Shown here: in pieces, positions 55,701 through 63,983 of the stretch
Layout: each line of letters opens with the position of its first letter
How positions within the stretch are numbered: the stretch's first letter is position 1
Assembly (NCBI RefSeq): GCF_900182815.1
Contig: NZ_FXUA01000012.1
Span: 1 to 64,000, forward strand
From: Algoriphagus winogradskyi
GTDB taxonomy: Bacteria; Bacteroidota; Bacteroidia; Cytophagales; Cyclobacteriaceae
Reading direction: 5' to 3'
Length of the DNA: 64,000 nt
Made by a program: the position numbers and the translations under genes
Notes under the pieces: model-generated
What the model saw: the letters and a program-made list of their open reading frames with translations, nothing else
The model's database searches: none
Told to the model about the DNA's origin: nothing

Positions 55701-57091
55701 TCCCCTTTTTTATAAAAATTGATTCCGGTTTCTATGTTCGGTTCAAAATCATCTTCAGCTTCATGAATTAATCTGGTGACGGGTGTCCAAAGCACATTTT
55801 TACTGATAAGGTCAAGACTCCAGCCTCCTACTCTCGCTACCTTACCCGTTTCCTCCAGCAATTGCTTTGTCTTATTTAGGTCTTCCTGAAGCTCTGAGCG
55901 AGAGGTAATATCAATGGCATTACCGATTATATAGGTGGAATCATCCACCTTACTTTTCTCCAGTACATTATTAAATAGCCAAATGCGCTGAGAACCATTT
56001 TTGTGCTTGGTAATCATCTGCCCATTGGCTCTGCCCTTCGTTAAAATTACTTTTAGGTAATTTTCCAGTTCATCATGCTTGTCGGTGGGCATGATATCAT
56101 AAAGGCTCATAGCTTTAATTTCATTCACCGTATACCCTAAAATATTCGCTCCTGAATCATTGACAGTCAAAAAGTTACCTTTTACATCATGTGTACACAT
56201 GAGTCCTTGTGAGTTTTCAAAAAATGACCTTAGCTTCTCTTCACTTTCTACAAGTTCCAATTCCTTCTTTCTTTCCTTCGAAATATCTCTTCCAATAGCG
56301 AAAATACTTCCTGTTTCAGGTTCAGGAGAAGCCATCCATTGAAGCACCTTGTAAGACCCATCAATGGTTCTGAATCTATCTATAAAGTTTACGGTGGGAA
56401 TCCCAGAGGATAGTTTCTGTACTTCCAAAGCTGTTTTGTCCACATCATCCGGATGAATCAATTCGAAGAAGGATTTATTCAACAAAGTGTGCTCATCCCA
56501 ACCTAGAATCTGATGAAAGGAGGGGCTTACCTTTTTGAAAAAACCATCTGTACCAGCTACACAAACTAGATCTGAGGAGAATTGAAATAGTTTTTCATAA
56601 TGGTAAAGCTCTATGTTAATTTTCCTGTCACGGAGCATACTCATCAGCCCTCCTGCAAGAATCTTTAATCCTGTGATCTGCTCCTCATTTAGTGTTTTGG
56701 ATTCCAGGTCCAGCACTGCCAATGCTCCCAAGAGGTTGCCATGAATATCCTTAATCGGAAGCGCTGAGAAAAAATTAACTCCTTTTTCCCTTAAGGGATT
56801 ATCGAAATCCTGCTTCTCTTCTGACAATAAAATAATCTCGGATTGCTGAAGTGCTAAAAAAGTAGTGTCTAGATCTGAAGCTATCAAATCCTGAATCTTT
56901 CCCTGTTGGGATTTAATCCAAACCTTATCAGTTCCAAAAAAGTAGATTAATCCCTTAGAGGATGCCGAAATCATCATGGATAGCTTGGCTATTCCGTCTA
57001 ACTCCAAATCCTTATCGGCATTTAGGATTTGTAGTCCTTCTAGAGATTTCAATCTAGAACTGTCTCCATATGAGTAATTCATATTTTGCAT
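52751..57091 (-). CDS. Giant hybrid sensor kinase (GAF, five PAS, HisKA, ATPase, two receivers, HPt)
   Basis: 1446 residues with no membrane segment. Order: GAF-like (about 25-165), PAS (about 170-285, 287-400, 408-530, 545-680, 690-805), HisKA with H824 in FLANMSHEIRTPL, HATPase (QVLVNLLGNASKFT, VRDTGIGI, GGTGLGLTISN), receiver 1 (VLVVDDNDNNR; D in VILMDYHMPF, ~1106), receiver 2 (ILIAEDNTVNM; D in LILMDLQMPEMNG, ~1249), and a C-terminal HPt with H1387 in AGHKLYGTA. It is a complete His-Asp-His relay in one chain. A TACTTTG box ends 4 bp before the ATG, so the true start may be the next ATG (57082). Confidence 0.93.
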   Translation of the reverse strand: MQNMNYSYGDSSRLKSLEGLQILNADKDLELDGIAKLSMMISASSKGLIYFFGTDKVWIKSQQGKIQDLIASDLDTTFLALQQSEIILLSEEKQDFDNPLREKGVNFFSALPIKDIHGNLLGALAVLDLESKTLNEEQITGLKILAGGLMSMLRDRKINIELYHYEKLFQFSSDLVCVAGTDGFFKKVSPSFHQILGWDEHTLLNKSFFELIHPDDVDKTALEVQKLSSGIPTVNFIDRFRTIDGSYKVLQWMASPEPETGSIFAIGRDISKERKKELELVESEEKLRSFFENSQGLMCTHDVKGNFLTVNDSGANILGYTVNEIKAMSLYDIMPTDKHDELENYLKVILTKGRANGQMITKHKNGSQRIWLFNNVLEKSKVDDSTYIIGNAIDITSRSELQEDLNKTKQLLEETGKVARVGGWSLDLISKNVLWTPVTRLIHEAEDDFEPNIETGINFYKKGESRNRITEAVENAIATGEPWDLELELVTQKENVLWVRTIGHPEFTDGVCTRLFGTFQDIDQRKKIELVATRAKKTLDDVFNASSEVSFIATDLNGVITVFNRGAEKLLGYSSEEMVGKQTPALIHLEEEIEELGSELSEELGRKVSGFEVFITRPERDGSEQRIWTYLRKDGEKRLVSLIITPIKDPDFTSVGYLGVAIDITENRKVELDLINEKSRLSAFVEHTPAAVAMLDKEMRYLAVSNRWIDEYKLSGRALIGESHYDVFAESITPSAVERHKRVLNGAIEKREEEVYTLRGFDKPQHVTWEMRPWYLHDGEIGGMMIFTQNITSLISQREELKLAKGQAEEASKTKSEFLANMSHEIRTPLNGVIGFTDLLLKTKLNETQHQYLSIVNQSGNALLSIINDILDFSKIEAGKLELDIDKADLYEMCAQATDIIAYQIQNKGLEMLLNIESDLPRFIYADSDRLKQVLVNLLGNASKFTEKGEIELKVENLGSKGQYSKLRFSVRDTGIGIHPEKQKKIFEAFSQEDSSTTKKYGGTGLGLTISNRLLGLMDSTLQVVSTIGQGSTFFFEVILETEMGEPIEWFEIEDIKKVLVVDDNDNNRLIVSQMLLLKNIQSTEAKNGLEALQILATGEHFDVILMDYHMPFMDGLETIKKIKESFIADLSEMPVILLQSSSDDQKILKVCKELGVKHRLVKPIKLQDFYYTLSRLHTHEENANSAKKESIELQQTQYKILIAEDNTVNMLLAETIIERTFPNAILIKATNGSEALEYCKMETPDLILMDLQMPEMNGYEATRNIRAITKDRQVQVPIIALTAGNVKGEREKCMEAGMDDFVVKPVVEATLREVFKKWLVVETTAESQAVSEDHYSKNTLLNYTGNNKQVLARILDTVKAELIGSLQDLSKRIEEEDLHGLNEAGHKLYGTAVSSGMPILAKMATGFEKASVFEKNYLLEKLDLLRNEIELVLSQVELQKQELGN

Positions 57092-57873
57092 TGATCAAAG
57101 TAATCTTGGTAATTGAAACTGAGTAAAATATAGCGAAAAGACAATTTAAAGTTCGTTCTATCCTGAATTTAATGGAAAGGTAAGTTGTCCGCTAAACTAA
57201 TATCTACAGAAGAAAGTATAGCTTCTGTTTATTATTGGATAATTTTTCTTGAGAGAATTAACATCACCTACTCCTTCCTCCATTTTATATAGGTTTTATC
57301 TTTGTCACTTTTTGGCGGCCAAAAAGTAACCAAAAAGCCCTGAGCCTCGGTCTTTTCTTTCCGCTGATACCGTTTTTTATTCATTTTAAACAGCAATGCA
57401 GCGGAATTTTGTAATGGATTTCACATCTGAAAATGACTGGATCTTATCTGCCCTACAGACTGTCCCAAGCCTAAAATCTTCCACTGGAAGATTTTTAAAC
57501 GGCTTGAACTCTCAGGAGCTAAGTCATTTTCTTAACGGTGTTCAACCCATTACAAAACCGAAAATCCCGCAAGGCTCACCCATCCGGATGACAGCCTCCA
57601 GAAACCATCATAAGAAACAAATAAATTGTTAACTCCATTAAAATCGTGGTAGTACCTAAAAATTAATATGATTTTAGAACGTGGTAGGGATTGTGGGGTT
57701 GGATGTTTGGAATTTGGGACTGTTGAAAAACGAATGAATAAGGGGTCTTTCTATGAGAGAAAAATCTTAGTTGACCTACTCAAAAGAGCGCTCTATGCAC
57801 TCCATGTGAAATAATTCAACTATGGCTCGCTTGTAGAAATGATAGAAAACTTAGCTCTAAATAGCCTTGTACA
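57092..57873. other. 782-bp gene-free region with inverted repeats
   Basis: No convincing gene. It has the palindrome TTTTTGGCGGCCAAAAA (57310-57326) followed by AGTAACCAAAAAGCC, a motif I associate with Bacteroidota intergenic repeats, and a 23-bp perfect inverted repeat AAAATCTTCCA-C-TGGAAGATTTT at 57473-57495. Two short plus-strand frames (57396-57632, 78 codons; 57668-57814, 48 codons) lack any signal or known feature; I leave them uncalled. Confidence 0.65.
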
Positions 57874-58602
57874 TTAATTCCTCAGCCCCATAATACTTCT
57901 GGCCCTTTCCAGATCTTCCAAGGTATCTATAGCCACCGCATGATGAACAGTAGAAACCATCCTAATCTTAAAGCCATTTTCCAGCAAGCGTAATTGCTCA
58001 AGCATTTCAACCTTCTCCAGGGTACTTTTCTCCAATGAAGTATAATGAATCAAGGCTTCCCTTCTATAGGCGTAAATTCCAATATGCTTCCAATACTGAA
58101 GATCTCTGATTTTATCCCTATTGTATGGAATAGGTGATCTTGAAAAATACAGGGCATCCCCTTTAAGGTCAGTAATAACCTTTACAAAATTTGGGTTTTG
58201 GGCTTCATCCTCCGAGATCAGGGTTTTCAGGGAAGCTATTTCTACCGCTTTATCCTCAAAGACAGCCACCAAATCCTCCAAAGACTTCTTGTCTTGAAAG
58301 GGTTCGTCTCCTTGCACATTCACAATGATCCCGGCTTCCACTTTTTCCAGAGCCTCCGCTATTCTATCGGAGCCACTTTCGTGAGCTGTCTCACTATAAA
58401 ACACATTCCCTCCTACTGCCTCAATCTGCTTTTTGATCTCCATATGATCGGTGACCACCCAAACCTCATCGAATACATGGGTATCGATAGTACTCAAATA
58501 GGTTCGTTGGATAACAGACTTCCCTCCAAGATCTTGTACAAGTTTGGCAGGCAAGCGCGTGGAAGCATATCTAGCGGGAATTAGAGCGGCAGTTTTAGGC
58601 AT
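57874..58602 (-). CDS. kdsB: 3-deoxy-manno-octulosonate cytidylyltransferase (CMP-Kdo synthetase)
   Basis: 242 residues. Motifs: AALIPARYASTRLPAKLV (CTP-binding R-x-x-S-x-R-x-P), VVTDHMEI, ESGSDRIAEAL, and NVQGDEPFQD (magnesium Asp), then FSRSPIPYNRD and YWKHIGIYAYRREAL. It activates Kdo with CTP for the lipid A core of LPS in the cytoplasm. It lies downstream of the capsule export pair on the same strand, but a hairpin at 58662-58687 separates them. Confidence 0.96.
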   Translation of the reverse strand: MPKTAALIPARYASTRLPAKLVQDLGGKSVIQRTYLSTIDTHVFDEVWVVTDHMEIKKQIEAVGGNVFYSETAHESGSDRIAEALEKVEAGIIVNVQGDEPFQDKKSLEDLVAVFEDKAVEIASLKTLISEDEAQNPNFVKVITDLKGDALYFSRSPIPYNRDKIRDLQYWKHIGIYAYRREALIHYTSLEKSTLEKVEMLEQLRLLENGFKIRMVSTVHHAVAIDTLEDLERARSIMGLRN

Positions 58603-58661
58603 GGGGTTAAAGTGAAATTAAGGATTTGAAATTTGAGGTATCAAGAATTTCCGGAAGCATG

Positions 58662-58687
58662 AAAAGGTGGATGATTCTTCACCTTTT
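58662..58687 (-). terminator. Terminator hairpin after the Wzc-like gene
   Basis: AAAAGGTG (58662-58669) pairs with CACCTTTT (58680-58687) over a 10-base loop. On the minus strand the hairpin ends in a short T run, 133 bp past the stop of the Wzc-like gene and 59 bp before kdsB. Weak; some read-through into kdsB is likely. Confidence 0.5.
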
Positions 58688-58820
58688 TGGTGGGAATATC
58701 GGTGTCCGAAGAACAAAGAAGGTGTGACTCACACTTTGCAAATATTCATACTTATTCCCGCTTTCTACACAATATCAGGATAGCATTCTTATTTAGGAAT
58801 TGTCAGTCTAGACCAAACAA

Positions 58821-61280
58821 TTACTTTACTTTGAATAGTTTGATTAGTTTTTGAATTACTCCAGCCTGGCTTTTCTTGATTTTCTTCTTCTTTGTCTCCA
58901 GATCATCTCCATAGTAGTTATACATGTACTTGTTGTTCTGAGAATACAAGTAGGTATTTCCATACCCATAATTGTACCCTTCGTAATGGTATCCTGAATT
59001 GATGATACCATTGAAGACTCCGTAAACATTTTTCACCTGCTTATTATTGAATAAGTCATTGATCATTACCAGGTGATCCTTCACAGTATAATTCTGCCTA
59101 ACCACATATAGATTAATATCAAATAATCGCATTAAATCTATGGTCTCTGATACTAGTCCCATAGGAGGAGTATCAAAAATCACCACATCAAATTGCGATT
59201 CCAAGTAATTTAGGAATTCAATTAGCCTTGGCGTTTGCAATAATTCTGCAGGATTTGGAGGAATTACTCCGGATGGTACAAACCAAAGGTTTTCATGAGC
59301 TGTAGGCTTTACTATTTCTTCCGCCTCCACTTTACCAATTAAGTAGGTAGAAAGTCCTATGCGATCAGATTCTCCAAAATAGGAAGCCAATTTAGGTCTT
59401 CTCAAATCCCCTCCTACCACTACGGTTTTTTTTGAGCCCAAAGCCATAGCTGAGGCAAGATTCAAAGAGGTAAAGGTTTTTCCTTCTCCAGAAACAGATG
59501 ATGTTACCAGAATTTTCTTGGTATTTTTTCCACTAGCAAGGTAAGTAATTGCCGAGCGCAGGGATCTGAAAGATTCTGCTACCGCTGATTTAGGAAAATC
59601 CAGCACAACCTTATTCGTATCCTTCAAGCTAAAGCCTACAATCCCGAGTTGAGGAATCATAAAATGCTTTTTCAGGTCTCTTTGATCCTTGATGGTATCA
59701 TCAAAAATATCCCTTACCACTATGAAACCGAATGGTAAAAGAAATCCCAACACTATGGCTAATCCATAATTCTGTTGCTTCTTTGGAAAGATGAGCGTCC
59801 CTCTTCTGGCAGCATCCAAAATAGCATTATCAGAGACATTTGAAGCCATGGCGATACCGGCTTCAGCACGTTTCTCAAGCAAGTAAGTATATAAGGATTC
59901 TCTCAGTTTAAATTCTCTGAAAATCCCTGCATACTCAGATTCCGACTCAGGTAAGGTGGAAAACTCGGCATCATAAACCCGGATATCCCGTAGGATGCTG
60001 CTCTTCTTTTGCTTGGTATTTTCTATTAAGTTTACAACGTTCTCAAACAGAGCATCCTGGGTTTTATCCATCTGCACATCGATTTTCAGTACTTCAGGAT
60101 GATTCTCATTGACTGTAGCAAGCAATTTTCTACGTTCTTGGGATAAGGTCACCAAGGTTTGAATCAGGCCATTCAATAAAGGATCTGGAATCCCAATGAC
60201 TGAGGGAGCAATTACATCAGAAAAATCCTTGCTTTTTTGTTCCATGTAGGCCCGAATCTGCTCGAAATATTCCAGCTGATAATCTATCTCAGCATTCATT
60301 TCATCGAGGGTATTCATTTTCCCTAGGATATTGGAAAATTCGGCTGACACATCCAGCAATTTGTTTTCCACTTTAAAATCCTGCAATTCCCGTTCTTTTT
60401 GCTGGAGGGAATCCTCTAAAAAACCCAACTGCTCTTCAATAAACGCAAGTGTGTTTTCCTGAATTTTATTCTTTTCGCTCAGATCGTACGCAATGTAAGA
60501 TTGCATAAGGGAGTTAATATAATCCCTGCCTTTTTCCACCACCTTGGTAGTGGTGCTGAGGCGAAGGACGGAACTGTATTCATTCTGCAGTGAAACTTGA
60601 ATAGATCTAGCGTAGGAGTCTTCCAAGGAGGATGGATCTCTAAGTTTAAAGACCAATTGCTCATTAGTTCTGCCGGGATTTACCAGGTGAACGGTAAACT
60701 TTGATTTGGCAGTAACTATCTCTTCGCCAAAAGAATAGGTTTTATTGTAAATAGATTCGTCACCTGCAGCCATGGCTGAATTGAAATCCAGCAAACTGGA
60801 CTCCTCCTGGGCTAACCTGAAGGTTTCTCCAGATAGTATTTCGAGCTGAATAGGTACATCAGATAACTGAAAGTGATCCCAGTCGACCTCAATTCTAATC
60901 GGAGATCTGTCATACAATTCTATTGCCTTGATATTAGTCTTTGCATAATACTCCACATCAAAATGAAGCTTTTTCAAGGCCTCACGAGCTAGGCCCTTTG
61001 ACTTAAGTCGGAGAATGTCATTTTCCAGATTAAGACCGGTGGAAAAAATGTTTGATCTATCGAGGATTCTAGCTTCGGGAGAGGTATTTGTCTTAATCAT
61101 CATCGTTCCTGAGACCTCATATTCATCTACCGTGTAGCGGTGAAAAAGAAAGGTGACAATCAGAAATAGTATGATAAAAAGGGCGTACCAAGGCCAATAG
61201 CGAATGTACTTAGCGACCACATACCTGATCTCCAGAGCCTTCTCCTCGTTGTCTAACTGGCTTAAGTCTAACTTCTCCAT
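58821..61280 (-). CDS. Polysaccharide co-polymerase / tyrosine autokinase (Wzc-like)
   Basis: 819 residues. TM1 at about 33-54, long periplasmic Wzz-type coiled-coil region (about 265-460; LGFLEDSLQQKERELQDFKV), TM2 at about 505-525, then a cytoplasmic BY-kinase domain: Walker A TSSVSGEGKT (598-602 is GEGKT), Walker A' VVVGGDLRRPKL, Walker B VVIFDTPPMG. The C-terminus has a tyrosine-rich cluster of about 12 Tyr within 30 residues (about 770-800), the autophosphorylation site of the family, then a lysine-rich end. It controls export and length of capsule or exopolysaccharide with the Wza-like protein encoded 5 bp upstream. No glycosyltransferase or Wzx/Wzy is in view. Confidence 0.93.
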   Translation of the reverse strand: MEKLDLSQLDNEEKALEIRYVVAKYIRYWPWYALFIILFLIVTFLFHRYTVDEYEVSGTMMIKTNTSPEARILDRSNIFSTGLNLENDILRLKSKGLAREALKKLHFDVEYYAKTNIKAIELYDRSPIRIEVDWDHFQLSDVPIQLEILSGETFRLAQEESSLLDFNSAMAAGDESIYNKTYSFGEEIVTAKSKFTVHLVNPGRTNEQLVFKLRDPSSLEDSYARSIQVSLQNEYSSVLRLSTTTKVVEKGRDYINSLMQSYIAYDLSEKNKIQENTLAFIEEQLGFLEDSLQQKERELQDFKVENKLLDVSAEFSNILGKMNTLDEMNAEIDYQLEYFEQIRAYMEQKSKDFSDVIAPSVIGIPDPLLNGLIQTLVTLSQERRKLLATVNENHPEVLKIDVQMDKTQDALFENVVNLIENTKQKKSSILRDIRVYDAEFSTLPESESEYAGIFREFKLRESLYTYLLEKRAEAGIAMASNVSDNAILDAARRGTLIFPKKQQNYGLAIVLGFLLPFGFIVVRDIFDDTIKDQRDLKKHFMIPQLGIVGFSLKDTNKVVLDFPKSAVAESFRSLRSAITYLASGKNTKKILVTSSVSGEGKTFTSLNLASAMALGSKKTVVVGGDLRRPKLASYFGESDRIGLSTYLIGKVEAEEIVKPTAHENLWFVPSGVIPPNPAELLQTPRLIEFLNYLESQFDVVIFDTPPMGLVSETIDLMRLFDINLYVVRQNYTVKDHLVMINDLFNNKQVKNVYGVFNGIINSGYHYEGYNYGYGNTYLYSQNNKYMYNYYGDDLETKKKKIKKSQAGVIQKLIKLFKVK

Positions 61281-61285
61281 AGCTA

Positions 61286-62104
61286 CTAGTTACCGGTTAC
61301 CAAATTTATAATCAGAAGAGTGGATGCAAGCAATCCGGCAAACAGGGCCAAGGATGCTGTAAGGTTATCTGCGTTTCCAAACTGCCTGATATTCATCGGC
61401 TCCATATACAAGATATCATTAGGTTGGATGAAATAAAAGGGGCTGGCCAAAATAGCTCTGTCATTCAAATTAATTTGATGGATTTTAGTACCTCCATCGT
61501 ATTGACGGATAATAAAAAGCTTGTTTTTCTTTCCCAAGATGGTGGTCTCACCTGAATTTGCCAAGGCATCGAAAATAGTTGCTCTATTCTTATATATCAC
61601 ATTGACTCCTACGGAATTAAACTCCCCTAGAGTGGTATATCTTATTCCCGCTATTCCCAGTTTGACGAAGATTTCTTCCTTGAAAAACTTGTTGATTTCA
61701 AGTTGGACCTTATCCTTTGCTTCTTCTTCTGTAAGTCCCGAGATTTTAATTTTTCCAAGCTTTGGAACTTCTACAAAACCTAGCTGATCTATGGAATATC
61801 CGCGGAAATATAGGGGATCCGAACCTCCTCCTCCGCCACCAGCTCCGCCTCCCATTCCCCCCATGTTTTGGGAATTTTGAAAGGAGAACGCTTCTATCAG
61901 TTCTGCATCAGAAGTTGCAAAATCAATGGAGACTATATCAAAGGGTTGCAATATGTACTGATAGTCAACTTCAGCAAAAGGAATAAATTCATTTAACTCA
62001 ATCGGGGTATTGTCAGGGAGGTTTTGCAGATAGGTAATTCGCTTATTACTGATACAACTTGTAGCAAAAATCACAATGCTGACGACAAAAAGGATTTTCT
62101 TCAT
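61286..62104 (-). CDS. Outer-membrane polysaccharide export lipoprotein (Wza-like)
   Basis: 272 residues. Lipobox ATSC (Cys 17). Poly_export domain: YQYILQPFDIVSIDF, a glycine-rich insert (GGMGGGAGGGGGGSD), then FRGYSIDQLGFVEVPKLGKI (the family's tight-turn block) and an SLBB-like part (LGEFNSVGVNVIYKNRATIF). Ends in a hydrophobic segment (LALFAGLLASTLLIINLV). It forms the outer-membrane channel together with the downstream Wzc-like protein (5-bp gap). The glycine-rich stretch is longer than usual in this family to my knowledge. Confidence 0.93.
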   Translation of the reverse strand: MKKILFVVSIVIFATSCISNKRITYLQNLPDNTPIELNEFIPFAEVDYQYILQPFDIVSIDFATSDAELIEAFSFQNSQNMGGMGGGAGGGGGGSDPLYFRGYSIDQLGFVEVPKLGKIKISGLTEEEAKDKVQLEINKFFKEEIFVKLGIAGIRYTTLGEFNSVGVNVIYKNRATIFDALANSGETTILGKKNKLFIIRQYDGGTKIHQINLNDRAILASPFYFIQPNDILYMEPMNIRQFGNADNLTASLALFAGLLASTLLIINLVTGN

Positions 62105-62130
62105 TCTAGAAGCATAAATTTAGCTTGGAT

Positions 62131-62138
62131 CAAATATA
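62131..62138 (-). promoter_or_regulatory. -7 element TATATTTG of the polysaccharide export operon
   Basis: On the minus strand TATATTTG is a perfect TAnnTTTG match, 26 bp before the ATG of the Wza-like gene. Transcript start would be near 62124. Confidence 0.55.
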
Positions 62139-62592
62139 TAAAAATACTTGGGGAGAAGGTGTATGGGGCTTAGTTGTTTGTAGATGACCGATGACCGATG
62201 TGGGAATTTAAAATGTAAGAATTATGAATTTAAAATTGGATGAACGATGTGCGATGGCCGATGTGGGATGTGCGATGTTGGGTGTGGGAGGTCAGAAGGG
62301 TGAAAATAACCTAATGGGTCCAAAGGGGTCAAACCTATGTAGTAAATGGGAAAGACTGAGGTATACTACTCTCCTGTCCGGAATTACCTATGTACTAAGA
62401 AAGTAAATGCAGGAGGATGTAAACGGGAATTCATTTAGACGATTAACCTTTTAGATTATTTAATTGCAGCAACATTCTGCGGCAAATACCCTTTAGTACT
62501 AGCGCAAGTGAAATCACACAAATGAACTTTCAGCTATATATCCATTCAAAGCTCTCGTAAACCCAAATAAAAAATCTTCCTATCTTCAACCC
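62139..62592. repeat. Gene-free region with heptanucleotide repeats
   Basis: Heptamer runs at 62182-62202 (AGATGAC, CGATGAC, CGATGTG) and 62239-62287 (seven GATGNNN/GGTGTGG units) in the same family as 47171-47343. They are separated by GAATTTAAAAT-like stretches that recur at 63590-63620 and 63768-63776. A 60-codon frame at 62224-62406 reads through repeats and is not called. Confidence 0.85.
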
Positions 62593-63531
62593 ATGCAGAT
62601 CAGAAAGGCTATTTCCAGTGATTTACCAGCAATTATTAAGCTATTAAGAACCTCTTTGGGGGAAAGTATGATTCCCAAATCTGAGGAACTTTGGCACTGG
62701 AAGCATGTGGCTAATCCTTTCGGTACATCACCCATACTTCTTGCCGAGGATAATGGGATGATCTGTGGGGTACGTGTTTTTCTAAGATGGGAGTTTCTAC
62801 AAGGTGAAGAAATCATCAAAGCCTGCCGGGCTGTAGACACCGCTATTCATCCAGACTATCAAGGCAAAGGAATTTTCAAGAACCTTACACTTTCACTGAT
62901 AGAAGAACTCAAAAGTGAGGGAGTGGATTTGATTTATAATACACCCAATACTCAAAGTATGCCAGGTTACCTGAAGATGGGCTGGGAAAAATGGGGGAAG
63001 TTACCCCTGAAAATCCACTTTAACCTAAGTGTAGGTAAAAGTAAAAATCAGTCTCAGACAAGTGACTGGAGCAGTATTAGTGACTTGATTAAGAAAATAG
63101 AGCACACTTCTTTTAGTACCAATCTGATTAGAACTAATCTAGTCACCGGCTATATTCATTGGCGCTATATTACTTGCCCTCTTTTTCCTTATGATTTCAT
63201 CAGCGATAGCGAGAGCTACCTACTAATCTATAGGATTAAGGAAGGGAAAATTGGCAGAGAGCTTAGAATTGTAGATTTCTTCCAGCTTTCAGATTTTGGT
63301 GAGAATGAAAAGAAACAGCTGAACACTCGATTGAAAACAATTGAAAAAAATGAGAAAGTCAGGTTCACTTCCTATTCTGGTTTACAGTTTGGAAAAGAGT
63401 TGCCTATAGAAATGGGTTTAATGCCTGTGATGTCTATAGGTCCAGAGGTAACACTTAGGAAAGTAGGACTTTCTGAGGATTTATTGCAGCGGCCTTGGGG
63501 TTGGAGTTTGGGGGATTTGGAGGTTTTTTGA
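62593..63531 (+). CDS. GNAT-family N-acetyltransferase
   Basis: 312 residues. N-terminal GNAT fold with MQIRKAISSDLPAIIKLL and acetyl-CoA motif A AVDTAIHPDYQGKGIFKNL (Q-x-x-G-x-G/I pattern). The C-terminal ~150 residues are longer than a plain GNAT domain and resemble the second half of sugar- or polysaccharide-modifying acetyltransferases. Its position beside the capsule export operon (divergent, 488 bp apart) suggests a substrate in glycan synthesis; this is inference. Confidence 0.82.
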   Translation: MQIRKAISSDLPAIIKLLRTSLGESMIPKSEELWHWKHVANPFGTSPILLAEDNGMICGVRVFLRWEFLQGEEIIKACRAVDTAIHPDYQGKGIFKNLTLSLIEELKSEGVDLIYNTPNTQSMPGYLKMGWEKWGKLPLKIHFNLSVGKSKNQSQTSDWSSISDLIKKIEHTSFSTNLIRTNLVTGYIHWRYITCPLFPYDFISDSESYLLIYRIKEGKIGRELRIVDFFQLSDFGENEKKQLNTRLKTIEKNEKVRFTSYSGLQFGKELPIEMGLMPVMSIGPEVTLRKVGLSEDLLQRPWGWSLGDLEVF

Positions 63532-63548
63532 AAATCTGAAAATTGATT

Positions 63549-63731
63549 GATGCCGGGTGCCCGGTGTCCGGTGAGGAGGAATTGAGAATTGAGAATTTAA
63601 AATTTAAAATTTAAAATGGGTGGAAGTTCCGCCACGGAGGACAGGTGGTGGTTGTTAATTGTTGGTTGTTGGTTGTTGGTTGTTAGTTCCGCCACAGCGG
63701 ACAGGTATTGGTTCCGCCACAGCGGACAGGT
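63549..63731. repeat. Composite repeats: heptamers, AATTTAAAA runs and three CCGCCACAGCGGACAGG units
   Basis: 63549-63576: four GATGCCG/GGTGCCC/GGTGTCC heptamers. 63590-63617: AATTTAAAA units. 63651-63685: five GTTGTTG-type heptamers, the reverse complement of the CAACCAA units at 47254-47270. 63626-63646, 63686-63706 and 63711-63731: three copies of GTTCCGCCACAGCGGACAGG (the first slightly changed), whose CCGC/GCGG arms can pair. Confidence 0.9.
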
Positions 63732-63800
63732 GTTGGTTGGCTACAATTTAAAATAAAGGAATTGAGAATTTAAAATGGTAAGAGATCTGGGATTTGGAGA

Positions 63801-63983
63801 GCATGCCGTAGGTATGCAAGATGGGTAGCACCGGGTTTTAACCCTGGAATTAAGGTTGTAATCGTTCACCAGCGCTGGCCCGGAATCGTCTAGCGGAGAC
63901 GCGGTGTTGTGCCAGCAAGATGGAACCAGAATTGATTTCGGGTTTCTTTGGTAAGAAAAAATGGTCTGTGAGACACAGACCAT
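63801..63983. repeat. Palindromic repeats at the right edge
   Basis: GCATGCC-GTA-GGTATGC at 63801-63817, followed by GGGTAGCA and the hairpin CCGGGTT-TT-AACCCTGG (about 63831-63848), matches the element type near 46059. A perfect 23-bp palindrome ATGGTCTGTG-AGA-CACAGACCAT at 63961-63983 is the third copy of the type at 22406. An 80-codon minus-strand frame here (63741-63983) is not called. Confidence 0.8.

Noticed and set aside
57396..57632. 78-codon frame in the spacer before the hybrid kinase
   Set aside because: No promoter, signal or recognisable domain; composition is not gene-like and it spans a perfect inverted repeat. A second 48-codon frame at 57668-57814 was dropped for the same reason.
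63741..63983. 80-codon minus-strand frame at the right edge
   Set aside because: Composed of palindromic and simple repeats with no gene-like features.
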